Below, in pieces: positions 43,910-51,298 of a DNA stretch of 64,000 nucleotides. The DNA comes from Paenibacillus elgii NBRC 100335. Its GTDB lineage: Bacteria; Bacillota; Bacilli; Paenibacillales; NBRC-103111. The stretch lies in assembly GCF_004000865.1 (NCBI RefSeq), contig NZ_BIMB01000026.1, positions 32,057-96,056 on the forward strand. The letters are read 5' to 3'. A program made the translations under genes and the position numbers. A model generated the notes under the pieces. That model had not been told where the DNA came from, searched no databases, and saw nothing but the letters and a program-made list of their open reading frames with translations. Each line of letters begins with the position of its first letter. Position 1 is the first letter of the stretch.

Positions 43910-44155
43910 TTACTCTTTGCCGTATCGGCGCAGCGGACGGCCCGCAAGCAAATAATCTTGGTCGGCATCGACCAGAGTCTCTTTATTTCGGCAGCAGGGG
44001 AAGACGAGCAGCTTTTTGACGCCTTCGCGAAGTTCCGAGAGGTCTTTAAGTTTGAGCGGCAGCAAAACATTGGCAGCGTGGCAAAAGGGGCAGCTGGTCA
44101 CATACACGTCTTGTCCGATCCGTTCATAGGGCCATGTATTCTCAAAAGGTATCAT
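43910..44155 (-). CDS. small Cys-rich protein, unknown function
   Basis: This 81-residue protein starts ATG 44155 (GGGAG upstream). It has a CPFCHAANVLLPLKLKDL segment and a later FPCCRNKETL, so CxxC...CC could bind zinc. I do not recognise a named family. It follows yycC by a few nucleotides on the same strand and lies upstream of the GGDEF gene. Co-transcription of the three is likely. Confidence 0.72.
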   Translation of the reverse strand: MIPFENTWPYERIGQDVYVTSCPFCHAANVLLPLKLKDLSELREGVKKLLVFPCCRNKETLVDADQDYLLAGRPLRRYGKE

Positions 44156-44159
44156 ACGT

Positions 44160-44351
44160 CTACTCCCGGCCGGAATTGCCGGAATCTTGATCCGGTGCCG
44201 GAGCCGTGGAATTGTCCTTCGTCTGTCCGGCAAGCTCGGCCAGCTTCTGCAAAAGAATATGCTGAGGCATATGCATCAGGTGTTCGATCGGAACCTTCAA
44301 TTCCTTGGCGAGTTTCTGCGCCGTCTCAGGTGAAATCTGCAAAGGTCTCAT
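44160..44351 (-). CDS. yycC: YycC family protein
   Basis: This 63-residue protein is recognised by the highly conserved N-terminus RPLQISPETAQKLAKELKVP and HLMHMPQHILLQKL, followed by a polar tail. It is a small soluble protein of unknown role in Bacillota. The ATG at 44351 follows GGAGGGACT. Confidence 0.85.
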   Translation of the reverse strand: MRPLQISPETAQKLAKELKVPIEHLMHMPQHILLQKLAELAGQTKDNSTAPAPDQDSGNSGRE

Positions 44352-44509
44352 TGGCAGTCCCTCCAGTCTATAGATCTACAGTCTCCATTTAATCATATCC
44401 GAGACCTAAAATTCAACCAAAAAATGGGGCCGCCGCATTTTGGTTTTGCGCCAAATTGTGGTTTAATGGAAAGAGATACATAATGTATAAATAAGGAAGG
44501 TGTTTATCC

Positions 44510-46300
44510 ATGCGTAATCCTTTGCCGCAAACTTGGAATTTGGAGCGCTTTTTTCCCGGAGGCAGCGGGTCTGATGCTTTTACTCAATTTTTGAAAGAGC
44601 TGCAATCGAACATCGTCGAACTGGACGAGACGTTAAGCGGGCTGGCCGTACCGGAAAGGGCCGAGCAATCGGCATCGCTGCTTCCCGTGATCGTGCTGGT
44701 GCAAACGGCCTTTTTAAAAATACGTGAAGCGGAGTCGTTCACCGGCTGCCTGACAGCGGAAAATCAAAACGACAAGCGCGCGGTCCAGCTCACCGGGCAG
44801 GTGAAGTCGATTCAAGCCGCTTTCGCTTCCGCTTTGACGCGTTTCGACGATTTCCTGCGCCGCATTCCCGAGTCGGCCTGGCAAGGCTTGCTTGCTCACG
44901 CGGAGTTGATTGAAATCGCTTACCCGCTTGAAGAGCGGCGCCGGCTTGCTTCGGAGAAGCTGCCGCCGGAGCAGGAGGCGCTCATTCACGACCTTGCCGT
45001 AGACGGGTACCACGGTTGGGGCGAGCTGTACAACACGACCGTGAGCAAGTTCAGCATCCCGTTCGAAGAGAACGGGAGCGTTACGGAGCTTTCGGCGGGA
45101 CAAGCCGCCAACAAAATGTACAGCCCGGACCGCAGCGTACGGCAGCGGGTATTCGAGCTGTGGGAGCGGGAATGGGCGAAGCATGCCGATTACTGCGCCG
45201 ACGCGCTCAATCATCTGGGCGGCTTCCGGCTTAAGCTGTATGAGCGTCGGGGCTGGGATGAGATTCATCGGGAGCCGCTGACCATCAACCGGATGTCGAA
45301 GGAAACGCTGGATGCGATGTGGGGCGTGATCGAGCAAAGCAAAGACATGTTCGTCCGTTACCTAGAGCGGAAAGCGAAGCTGCTGGGCGTGGAGAAACTG
45401 GCATGGCACGATGTCGACGCACCGGTCGGCCAAGGCAGTACGACGTTCAGCTACGATCAGGGTGCGCAGCTCATCGTCGAGCAGTTCCGCCGCTTCAGTC
45501 CGAAGATGGCCGAATTCGCCGAGATGGCGTTCGAGAACAGCTGGATCGAAGCGGAGGACCGCGCAGGCAAGCGTCCCGGCGGATTTTGTACGTCGTTCCC
45601 CATCTCCGAGGAAACCCGTATTTTTATGACCTATGCGGGCACCGCATCGAATGTATCGACGCTTGCGCACGAGCTCGGACATGCGTATCATCAGCACGTG
45701 ATGAACGATCTGCCGGCGTTGGCTCAGGACTATGCGATGAACGTCGCCGAGACGGCTTCCACGTTCGCCGAGATGGTCGTCTCCGACGCGGCGGTAAAAG
45801 GGGCGGCCACAGACGAAGAACGCTTAACACTGCTTGAAGATAAAATTCAGCGTTCGGTCGCTTTCTATATGAACATTCATGCGCGGTTCTTGTTCGAGAC
45901 GGACTTTTACGAGGAGCGCCGCCAAGGGCTCGTGAGCATCGAGCGCTTGAACGAACTGATGGAAGCTGCTCAGAAGAAGGCGTACCGGGATGCGCTTGCC
46001 GAGTATCATCCGCACTTCTGGGCATCGAAAATGCATTTTTACTTGACGGACGTGCCGTTCTACAATTTCCCGTACACCTTCGGCTACATGTTCAGCACTG
46101 GTCTGTACGCCGAAGCGCTTCGCCGGGGCGCGGCGTTCGAAGACCAGTACATCGCGCTGCTGCGCGATACCGGACGGATGACGGTCGAAGAGCTGGCGAG
46201 CAAGCATCTCGGCGTCGACCTGCGCAAGCCGGACTTCTGGCAGCAGGCGATGGACGTCACCATCGCCGACGTCAACGAGTTCCTGCGCTTAACGGAGTAA
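44510..46300 (+). CDS. pepF: oligoendopeptidase F family metallopeptidase (M3B)
   Basis: This 596-residue cytosolic zinc oligopeptidase degrades short peptides. The zinc motif HELGH lies at residues 387-391 in STLAHELGHAYHQH, with a downstream ligand Glu in MNVAETASTFAEMVV. The C-terminal FYNFPYTFGYMFSTGLY block, with HFWASKMHFY just before it, contains the substrate Tyr/His residues. AAGGAAGGTG precedes ATG 44510. The length is typical. The structured intergenic modules follow directly. Confidence 0.95.
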   Translation: MRNPLPQTWNLERFFPGGSGSDAFTQFLKELQSNIVELDETLSGLAVPERAEQSASLLPVIVLVQTAFLKIREAESFTGCLTAENQNDKRAVQLTGQVKSIQAAFASALTRFDDFLRRIPESAWQGLLAHAELIEIAYPLEERRRLASEKLPPEQEALIHDLAVDGYHGWGELYNTTVSKFSIPFEENGSVTELSAGQAANKMYSPDRSVRQRVFELWEREWAKHADYCADALNHLGGFRLKLYERRGWDEIHREPLTINRMSKETLDAMWGVIEQSKDMFVRYLERKAKLLGVEKLAWHDVDAPVGQGSTTFSYDQGAQLIVEQFRRFSPKMAEFAEMAFENSWIEAEDRAGKRPGGFCTSFPISEETRIFMTYAGTASNVSTLAHELGHAYHQHVMNDLPALAQDYAMNVAETASTFAEMVVSDAAVKGAATDEERLTLLEDKIQRSVAFYMNIHARFLFETDFYEERRQGLVSIERLNELMEAAQKKAYRDALAEYHPHFWASKMHFYLTDVPFYNFPYTFGYMFSTGLYAEALRRGAAFEDQYIALLRDTGRMTVEELASKHLGVDLRKPDFWQQAMDVTIADVNEFLRLTE

Positions 46301-46306
46301 TCTTTA

Positions 46307-46332
46307 GCCCTGCCTATTTTTTTAGGCGGGGC
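46307..46332 (+). terminator. hairpin after pepF
   Basis: GCCCTGCCTA and TAGGCGGGGC pair across a T-rich loop (one G-T pair). The right arm is also the outer end of structured module A. No long T-run follows, so termination strength is uncertain. Confidence 0.5.
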
Positions 46333-46549
46333 TTGTTTAGTGAGAAACCCGCTTCGCGTAGAAATTCTCTGCATATGCCGGTGGGGTATATCCCTCCAGC
46401 CGCTCTTGAGACCCGTGAACTTGATTAGAATTTGTGGTATTTTCACGGGTCTCAAAGGCGGACGTAAACTCTTACGGGATATACCCCACCTCTATTGGTC
46501 TGAGATTTTCTCCATTCTGGGTTTCTTAAAACAACCTGGGCCCCGCCTA
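46323..46549 (-). ncRNA. structured module A (minus orientation), unknown class
   Basis: Read on the minus strand it begins TAGGCGGGG (46549-46541) and ends CCCCGCCTA (46331-46323), so its ends can pair. Inside lies a perfect 15-bp stem, GGTGGGGTATATCCC with its complement (46476-46490 and 46380-46394). A 20-nt strand with AGAGTTTACGT-CCGCC follows, then a perfect 14-bp stem TTGAGACCCGTGAA (46442-46455 with 46406-46419). Next come a 22-nt apical loop starting AATACC and a return strand GAGCGGCTGGA. Module B next to it has the same loop sequences with different stems. Whether it is transcribed is not known. A mobile non-autonomous element is the alternative to a functional RNA. Confidence 0.6.
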
Positions 46550-46551
46550 TT

Positions 46552-46756
46552 TAGGCGGGGTTTGTTATCTAAAGGGTTCCTAGAGCTGAAAAATTGGATA
46601 AACGGGTCCGTCGGAGAGTTTACGTGCCGCCTTTGATATCGGGTCAATACCTTTCAGTTATAATTCAAATGACCCGATATCAAGAGCGGCCGGAGGCGGA
46701 CCTGTTTATCCCTCATTTCCAGCGTAAGATATGCCCTTCCGACAAAGCCCCGCCTA
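46552..46756 (+). ncRNA. structured module B (plus orientation), unknown class
   Basis: Ends TAGGCGGGG (46552-46560) and CCCCGCCTA (46748-46756). Outer 15-bp stem GGATAAACGGGTCCG (46596-46610) pairs with CGGACCTGTTTATCC (46697-46711), with one G-T. The internal strand AGAGTTTACGTGCCGCC leads to the 14-bp stem TTGATATCGGGTCA (46633-46646) with TGACCCGATATCAA (46670-46683). The apical loop begins ATACC and ends AATTCAAA, and the return strand is GAGCGGCCGGAGG (46684-46696). Loops match module A while both helices differ with compensation. It stops 4 nt before the chemoreceptor stop codon on the other strand. Confidence 0.6.
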
Positions 46757-46759
46757 ACG

Positions 46760-48019
46760 CTACAGCTTAAAGATGCTCATCGTCTGCTGAAGCTTCGTCA
46801 CCAGCTTCGTCATTTCCTCCGATTGGGCCACGATGGCCTGTACGGCCGAGATCTGGTCGATCATCGAGGCGGACACCTCCTCGGTCCCGGCGGCGGATTG
46901 CTGCGTAATGGCCGAAATATTTTCCATCGTAGCCGAAATGTGCTTGGCTCCGGCCAGCATTTGTTCGGTCCCATCGGCGAAAGCGGCGATTTGCTCGGAA
47001 ATGAACCGGACGCTGCTGACGATTTCCGCGAAAACCCGTTCCGTTTCGCCAATAAGCTTCGTCTGCTCCGCGACGATCTGCTCGTTCTCGGCCATGGACG
47101 CAAGCGCATGCTGAATCCCTTGTTCGATACTGCGAACAAGACCGAACACCTCTTTGGTCGAGGCGGTGGCTTCCTCCGCCAGCTTGCGGACTTCTTGGGC
47201 GACGACGGCGAAGCCTTTGCCGTGCTCACCTGCCCGTGCCGCTTCGATGGAAGCGTTCAACGACAACAGATTCGTTTGTTCGGCAATATCCGAGATGGTT
47301 CGAGTCATTTGCGAGATGCTGCCAGTCTGCCGGGCGAGCGAATCGATCGTTTGAGACACGTTAGCCGTCGCGTCGACATTTTTGCGCATGCCTCCGCTCT
47401 GGCTTTCCACCGATTGAAGCCCCTTGTTCACCAGCGCCATCATTTGTCTGGCCCGCGAGTTCATCTCTCGGGTCGATTCCGTATATACGGTTACCCGCTG
47501 CTCGATATCCTTCGTAGCCGAGGAGACGCCGCTGATCTCTTCCGAAATCTGATTGGCTCCGGCTGCAAGCTCTCCGGCGGCGACGGACGCTTCCTCAAGC
47601 ACCGTTTTCATCTTCTCATTCTTAAAATAAATATCTCTGCTGGAGTCGAACACATGCTTCGAGGCCCGTCCGGTTTCCTGCAGAAGCTCGCGCAGCTTCT
47701 CCGTCATGCGGTTAAAGGCCGTTCCCAGCTCGCCAAGTGCGTCGTCGGAGCGAATGTGGATCTTTTGCGAGAAATCGCCTTTGGAGATGCTCAGGGCGGC
47801 ACGGGAGATGTCGCTAATCGGTTCTGTAAGCGCTCTCTCCAACCAGCGTACAAAAGGATAGCTGAGTCCTGCCATCACAGCCAGAAACACGAACCCGAGA
47901 ATGGGACTTAAGGAGGACGCGGAAATAAGCAGAAGCATGGCGGCGGAATAGACGACAACGAGGGTGTAGCAGCCGATTTGCAGCTTCTTCTTGAACGAAA
48001 GGCCCAGAAACCAGTTCAT
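46760..48019 (-). CDS. methyl-accepting chemotaxis protein without extracellular sensor domain
   Basis: This 419-residue protein has two adjacent N-terminal helices (about residues 12-58) separated by a very short loop. A HAMP domain follows (about 58-112), then a long signalling coiled coil with the conserved hairpin tip [41 protein letters not shown]. Lack of a periplasmic ligand domain suggests it senses membrane state or an intracellular or partner-borne signal. ATG 48019 follows AAAGGAGTCG. Confidence 0.94.
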   Translation of the reverse strand: MNWFLGLSFKKKLQIGCYTLVVVYSAAMLLLISASSLSPILGFVFLAVMAGLSYPFVRWLERALTEPISDISRAALSISKGDFSQKIHIRSDDALGELGTAFNRMTEKLRELLQETGRASKHVFDSSRDIYFKNEKMKTVLEEASVAAGELAAGANQISEEISGVSSATKDIEQRVTVYTESTREMNSRARQMMALVNKGLQSVESQSGGMRKNVDATANVSQTIDSLARQTGSISQMTRTISDIAEQTNLLSLNASIEAARAGEHGKGFAVVAQEVRKLAEEATASTKEVFGLVRSIEQGIQHALASMAENEQIVAEQTKLIGETERVFAEIVSSVRFISEQIAAFADGTEQMLAGAKHISATMENISAITQQSAAGTEEVSASMIDQISAVQAIVAQSEEMTKLVTKLQQTMSIFKL

Positions 48020-48227
48020 AAGTTAACGACTCCTTTGAGGTATAGGATAAAATGCTTACGTCATCGCCCTGGCTGTATGGGTCATTATACCACCCCCAAG
48101 AATGCCCGGTCCATAGTTTTCCAACGAGAGCAGCCATTCAGTCACTTCAATGAAAGCGGTCCCATATGTGCGGTGTCTCGTGATGTAAAATTTTGTTGAA
48201 TTATCGTGAATTTTATGAAAAAACTTG

Positions 48228-48256
48228 TTGTCAACGTGGTTATATTGTCCTATAAT
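48228..48256 (+). promoter_or_regulatory. sigma-A promoter
   Basis: TTGTCA (48228-48233), 17-bp spacer, TATAAT (48251-48256). It drives the gene starting at 48317 after a leader of about 55 nt. Confidence 0.85.
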
Positions 48257-48316
48257 GGGTCTAGAGCCTCAGATATACATAATATTCCAATTATACTACT
48301 TGAAAGGAGGAACTCT

Positions 48317-48700
48317 GTGATTTTAGAACAGTTGCCTTTAGCCAGACAGTTGGATTTGGTGTTTCGGGAATTGAGAGAGGAGCTGGCTCAGCTTACCTCG
48401 GGGACGGTTTTTGTCCAGATTCGAAATAACATGGTCGGGAAGTTCGGCATCCGGCATTTTCCTCTGGAGAGCAAGGGTACGGAGATCAAGGTGGCACAGC
48501 GCGGCCTGTCCGAAAGCCATCAGCATTCGTTCCGCCAGACCGCTCTGGAATCGTTGAAGCTGAAACGTTGGACGCACGGTGAGATTCAATTTGAATTCGC
48601 GATGCGCCAAGACTTGCTTTGCACCAGCGTGACCTTTGAATCAAATTACAACATGGCGAATTTGGTTAGCGAGTCCAATAAAAACAAGCGCGATTTTTGA
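48317..48700 (+). CDS. conserved-looking hypothetical protein
   Basis: This 127-residue protein starts at GTG 48317 with AAGGAGG 6 nt upstream. The frame extends back to 48206 but that part includes the promoter. It is soluble, mixed alpha/beta, with VFVQIRNNMVGKFGIRHFPLES and a His-containing SESHQHSFRQTALESLKLKRW segment. I do not recognise a family. It has a consensus promoter, so it is probably expressed in vegetative cells. A 12-bp perfect inverted repeat follows 3 nt after the stop. Confidence 0.7.
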   Translation: MILEQLPLARQLDLVFRELREELAQLTSGTVFVQIRNNMVGKFGIRHFPLESKGTEIKVAQRGLSESHQHSFRQTALESLKLKRWTHGEIQFEFAMRQDLLCTSVTFESNYNMANLVSESNKNKRDF

Positions 48701-48702
48701 AC

Positions 48703-48749
48703 GATATAGAATTTATAAGTTTTCAGCGAAGCTGAACAAATTCTATATC
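48703..48749. repeat. long two-part hairpin / cruciform
   Basis: GATATAGAATTT (48703-48714) pairs perfectly with AAATTCTATATC (48738-48749). Inside, TTCAGC-GAA-GCTGAA (48722-48736) forms a second stem. No T-run follows on the plus strand. Confidence 0.75.
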
Positions 48750-48942
48750 CCAAGAAAAACTTCCGCTAAACCGCGGTCGCTCATCCATGAATAGACTTCG
48801 ATAGAAATTTTTCTTATTGACTAAGCTTACTGCACTCATACCAAGTCTTTCTTTTATCCCATTATAATTATTTTAAAATTGATTTATGTTTTCAACTAAA
48901 TTCAATCCTTCTGACGCTCTAATTGTTCGATATAACTTACAG

Positions 48943-48967
48943 CCTCCCTTGATGGGGAGGTTTTTTT
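48943..48967 (+). terminator. intrinsic terminator
   Basis: CCTCCC (48943-48948) pairs with GGGAGG (48955-48960), followed by seven T. The transcript it terminates is not identified. The gene ending at 48700 is the nearest on this strand. Confidence 0.8.
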
Positions 48968-49030
48968 GATTTTAATAGGGGATTATAGTATGGAACTTTT
49001 TGGAACAGCAGGCGTATAATCAATTCGGAG

Positions 49031-49213
49031 GTGATTAACATAGAGTTTTTTGCTATTGGGAGTATGCTGATTTATGTCATTTTAATCGGTCTTTCCATTT
49101 ACTGTTTAATTTTATTTATTCAGCTTGCGCGCAGAGGGATTGAAGCGCTCGATCTGTACATCCATGACAAGAAAAATAACAAGCATAATCCACCGAATGA
49201 CACACCTCATTAA
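49031..49213 (+). CDS. small membrane protein, unusual start codon context
   Basis: This roughly 57-60-residue protein has one long hydrophobic stretch (FFAIGSMLIYVILIGLSIYCLILFIQLA) and a charged tail. The in-frame GTG at 49031 is inside the GGAGGTGAT ribosome-binding site. The codon at ideal spacing from that site is ATA (49040), and the first ATG is at 49064 within the helix. So the start is either GTG with an overlapping site or a rare ATA. The stop codon lies in the loop of a terminator. Function unknown. Confidence 0.65.
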   Translation: MINIEFFAIGSMLIYVILIGLSIYCLILFIQLARRGIEALDLYIHDKKNNKHNPPNDTPH

Positions 49214-49234
49214 GCACCACAGGGGTGTGTTTTT
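49200..49234 (+). terminator. intrinsic terminator overlapping the small gene's stop
   Basis: ACACACC (49200-49206) pairs with GGTGTGT (49224-49230) and runs into TTTTT. The TAA stop lies in the loop. Confidence 0.7.
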
Positions 49235-49256
49235 GCGAATGAAAGGGGCAACGACG

Positions 49257-49766
49257 ATGATCGTACTAGAAACCGACCGGCTGATTCTTCGCCACCAAAC
49301 CGTAGAGGACGCGGCGTTTATTCTGGAGCTTATGAACGATCCTCCCTGGATCCGCTACATCGGCGATAAAGGCTTGAGGACGCTCGATGACGCGCGAAGC
49401 TTTATTATAAAAGGGCCGCTGGACTCCTATGCCCGCAAGGGGTTCGGATTTTATTTGACGGAACTAAAGGATGGGGGCACGCCGATCGGCATCTGTGGAT
49501 TTGCAAAACGGGATTACTTGGAGGATGTCGATGTCGGTTATGCTTTTCTTCCCGATTTCCGGGGGAAAGGGTACGCCTTCGAGGCTGCTTCCGCCGCGAT
49601 GGCTTATGCCAAATCCGAACTGGGGCTAAAACGCGTTGCCGCGATCACCACCAAAGATAATGATTCTTCGGCCAAGCTGCTGGAAAGGCTAGGTTTAAGT
49701 TTTGAGGGTATGATCCCGAAAGCGGGTTCGGATGAGGAGCTCCGGCTCTATGCGATCAACCTCTAA
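49257..49766 (+). CDS. GNAT family N-acetyltransferase (RimJ/RimL-like)
   Basis: This 169-residue protein has TDRLILRHQTVEDAAFILELMND at the N-terminus, and an acetyl-CoA-binding loop DFRGKGYAFEAASAAMAYA preceded by GYAFLP. The final ITTKDNDSSAKLLERLGLSFEGMI strand completes the RimJ/RimL/AAC(6')-like GNAT fold. The acceptor is unknown. ATG 49257 has AAAGGGG upstream; the ATG at 49239 lies before that site. Confidence 0.9.
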   Translation: MIVLETDRLILRHQTVEDAAFILELMNDPPWIRYIGDKGLRTLDDARSFIIKGPLDSYARKGFGFYLTELKDGGTPIGICGFAKRDYLEDVDVGYAFLPDFRGKGYAFEAASAAMAYAKSELGLKRVAAITTKDNDSSAKLLERLGLSFEGMIPKAGSDEELRLYAINL

Positions 49767-49828
49767 CACGCGAGGTCGTCCGGCAATTACTGCGCGGACG
49801 AATTGCCGGAAGAAGCCATAGAAAACAG

Positions 49829-49860
49829 TCCCCCCACTAATCTTGGCCGGTGGGGGGGTC
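49829..49860 (-). terminator. terminator overlapping the Spo0E-like stop
   Basis: CCCCCCAC and GTGGGGGG pair across about 12 nt. On the minus strand the hairpin is followed by ACTGTTTTC. Confidence 0.65.
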
Positions 49861-50046
49861 TTGCCATTTGCTGGACAGGCGGGCGTATTCGTTCAAAGCG
49901 TCATCCAATTTTTTACTAGCCCTGATCACTTCAGGGTCTACCAAGGAATTCTTGTTTTGGGATAGGGCATTGAGCCCTATTCTAAGCTGTTCTATTTCTT
50001 TTAGCATGTCTGCAAGCAGCATATTGATCTCGGACATCGTTACCAT
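49837..50046 (-). CDS. Spo0E-like aspartyl-phosphate phosphatase
   Basis: This 69-residue protein has the two-helix Spo0E architecture: MLADMLKEIEQLRIGLNAL-type first helix, a short loop (NSLVDPEVI), and the second helix carrying a variant of the SQELD signature as ASKKLDDALNEYARL. Such proteins dephosphorylate Spo0A-P and delay sporulation. ATGs at 50046 and 50037 are both possible, and neither has a strong ribosome-binding site. An operator-like palindrome (50057-50076), shared with the upstream XRE gene, lies directly in front. Confidence 0.8.
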   Translation of the reverse strand: MVTMSEINMLLADMLKEIEQLRIGLNALSQNKNSLVDPEVIRASKKLDDALNEYARLSSKWQDPPTGQD

Positions 50047-50056
50047 TTTTGGCTCG

Positions 50057-50076
50057 ACTTAAGCTATAACTTAAGT
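50057..50076. promoter_or_regulatory. XRE operator copy 1, in front of the Spo0E-like gene
   Basis: ACTTAAG-N6-CTTAAGT is a perfect 7-6-7 palindrome ending 10 nt before the Spo0E-like ATG. It matches the site at 50375-50394. Confidence 0.7.
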
Positions 50077-50111
50077 TTATGGCCGGAGAACGAGCAAACC
50101 AAATTTGCTCT

Positions 50112-50336
50112 TTACCGTTTACCTGTCTCCCATTCCCATTCAAAAAGATCATCCATATAACAATTAAGGTAATCCGCCGCCATCTTCATTTTGAGAACGG
50201 ATAGCTTGCTTTTCCCTTTGATGATTTGTGAAATGTAAGATTCAGTAACTCCCAAATGCTTTGCTAGATCTGCCTGTGTCCTGTTTGTCTGAGCCAGCAA
50301 TTCAGGCAAACGGCTTCTCCCGAACCGGAGAGCCAA
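50112..50336 (-). CDS. XRE-family HTH repressor (SinR/Xre-like)
   Basis: This 74-residue protein is essentially one HTH domain: LPELLAQTNRTQADLAKHLGVTESYISQIIKGKSKLSVLKMKMAADYL, followed by a short YMDDLFEWEWE tail. A TTG at 50342 abuts the AAGGAGG site, so TTG 50336 (6 nt spacing) is preferred. Its promoter, TTGCCA - 18 - TATAAT on the minus strand, has an ACTTAAG palindrome between the elements, so it is probably autorepressed. A second copy of the site precedes the Spo0E-like gene downstream. Confidence 0.88.
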   Translation of the reverse strand: MALRFGRSRLPELLAQTNRTQADLAKHLGVTESYISQIIKGKSKLSVLKMKMAADYLNCYMDDLFEWEWETGKR

Positions 50337-50374
50337 AAGCAATCCTCCTTTTGAGGGACTATGTTTCCAATTAT

Positions 50375-50394
50375 ACTTAAGTCATAGCTAAAGT
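50375..50394. promoter_or_regulatory. XRE operator copy 2, inside the xre promoter
   Basis: ACTTAAG-N6-CTAAAGT, a 7-6-7 dyad with one mismatch. It sits between the -35 TTGCCA and the -10 TATAAT of the minus-strand xre promoter. Confidence 0.7.
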
Positions 50395-50490
50395 GGCAAA
50401 TAGAAAGCAAATGATAGTTTTGCTATAATGAATGGCAACGGAAAAAGGCGGTCCCTAAGGAGCCGCCCGGTTAAGTATTGAGGTCGTGCA

Positions 50491-50718
50491 TTATCTTGTG
50501 AACTTGCCTGCCAGCTGCTGCTCGGCGATTTGAACCAGACGACGAGTGATGTGACCCCCGATTGCCCCAGTATCACGGGTTGCCATAAAGCCATAGTAAC
50601 CATCTTGAGGAATCTGAATGCCCAGCTCTTGAGCAACTTCATACTTCAGCTGATCCAAAGCCTGATTAGCTTGAGGTACGACCAATTGGTTGCTGCTGCG
50701 GGATTGTCCTGCGCCCAT
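50491..50718 (-). CDS. alpha/beta-type small acid-soluble spore protein
   Basis: This 75-residue DNA-binding spore-core protein protects spore DNA and is degraded at germination. The GPR cleavage region is YEVAQELGI, and the second DNA-binding helix is RDTGAIGGHITRRLVQIAEQ. ATG 50718 follows GGAGGTGATATCG. On the minus strand CATACTA (50748-50742) is a good -10 for the forespore sigma-G. It is nearly identical to the SASP at 58098. Confidence 0.97.
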   Translation of the reverse strand: MGAGQSRSSNQLVVPQANQALDQLKYEVAQELGIQIPQDGYYGFMATRDTGAIGGHITRRLVQIAEQQLAGKFTR

Positions 50719-50741
50719 CGATATCACCTCCGTTCACTAGG

Positions 50742-50748
50742 TAGTATG
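50742..50748 (-). promoter_or_regulatory. sigma-G type -10 element of the SASP gene
   Basis: CATACTA on the minus strand, about 24 nt upstream of the ATG. A GTATA at suboptimal distance upstream could be the -35. Confidence 0.5.
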
Positions 50749-50818
50749 TTCCACGAGAACGATTATACACGGACTGGAAATTGGTAAATACGACCATCGG
50801 ATCGAGGAGGGATTGAAC

Positions 50819-51298
50819 TTGGGATTTTTGCTGACGTGCAGTAATTGGTCCTTCGATGCGGACCTGCAAATCGTGCATGCCGACGTTAAACTGGAGATTG
50901 ACGGCGAAACGCTGATCGACGAACCGCTATGCATCGACGTAGGGCTTCCGGCGCTGCTGCTCAGCGTTCATGAAGATGTGGAGCCGTTTCGGTGGGCGCC
51001 GGCGGACGAATGGCAGCGGATACCGTTCTTCTGCTGCGGCTGCGGCGATCCGGAATGCCGGGCGTTCTCGTTTATCGTACGGCATAAGGCCGACCGCCGG
51101 TTGGAATTGACGGAAGTGGAGGAACGGGAGGGAAGATCCCCACGCGAATTGGGCACGTATGATATCGATTGGTCGGATTACGCCAAGCAGGTAAGGGAGA
51201 TCGGAGAGACGTTTTTGCGTTTTGTCGAACCTTTGGATTACCGGCCGTATTTCAAGGATACCGTCGAAACGGTAAAGCGGCAGCTTGCCCGGGGCTAG
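50819..51298 (+). CDS. hypothetical protein with CCGCGDPEC motif
   Basis: This roughly 159-residue soluble protein starts at TTG 50819 (AGGAGG 8 nt upstream) or TTG 50813. It is beta-rich in the first half, with a Cys cluster FFCCGCGDPECRAF (about residues 80-93) that could bind zinc, and helical at the C-terminus. I recognise no family. Its stop codon shares the tetranucleotide CTAG with the stop of the convergent small gene at 51295. Confidence 0.75.
   Translation: MGFLLTCSNWSFDADLQIVHADVKLEIDGETLIDEPLCIDVGLPALLLSVHEDVEPFRWAPADEWQRIPFFCCGCGDPECRAFSFIVRHKADRRLELTEVEEREGRSPRELGTYDIDWSDYAKQVREIGETFLRFVEPLDYRPYFKDTVETVKRQLARG

Larger units (their letters stand above)
48701..49030. other. 330-bp AT-rich intergenic region with two hairpins
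   Basis: It holds the inverted repeat at 48703-48749 and a terminator at 48943-48967. TATAAT at 49015-49020 is probably the -10 of the next small gene. No ORF or known RNA motif was recognised between the hairpins (about 48750-48940), though the terminator at the right end implies that something transcribed may end there. Confidence 0.45.

Noticed and set aside
46323..46756. Structured modules considered as known ribozymes (hammerhead, twister, pistol, hatchet) or a T-box
   Set aside because: None of the core sequences I know for these classes is present (for example CUGAUGA...GAAA, or AGGGUGGCACCACG). The loop AGAGTTTACGTGCCGCC does not fit them.
46749..46757. GCCTAAC sequence considered as an integron attC core site
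   Set aside because: Only a single half-site is present, no partner GTTRRRY at the right spacing, no integrase, and the sequence is better explained as the end of module B.
46823..47911. 362-residue open frame on the plus strand
   Set aside because: Antisense of the chemoreceptor coiled coil; composition biased with no motif.
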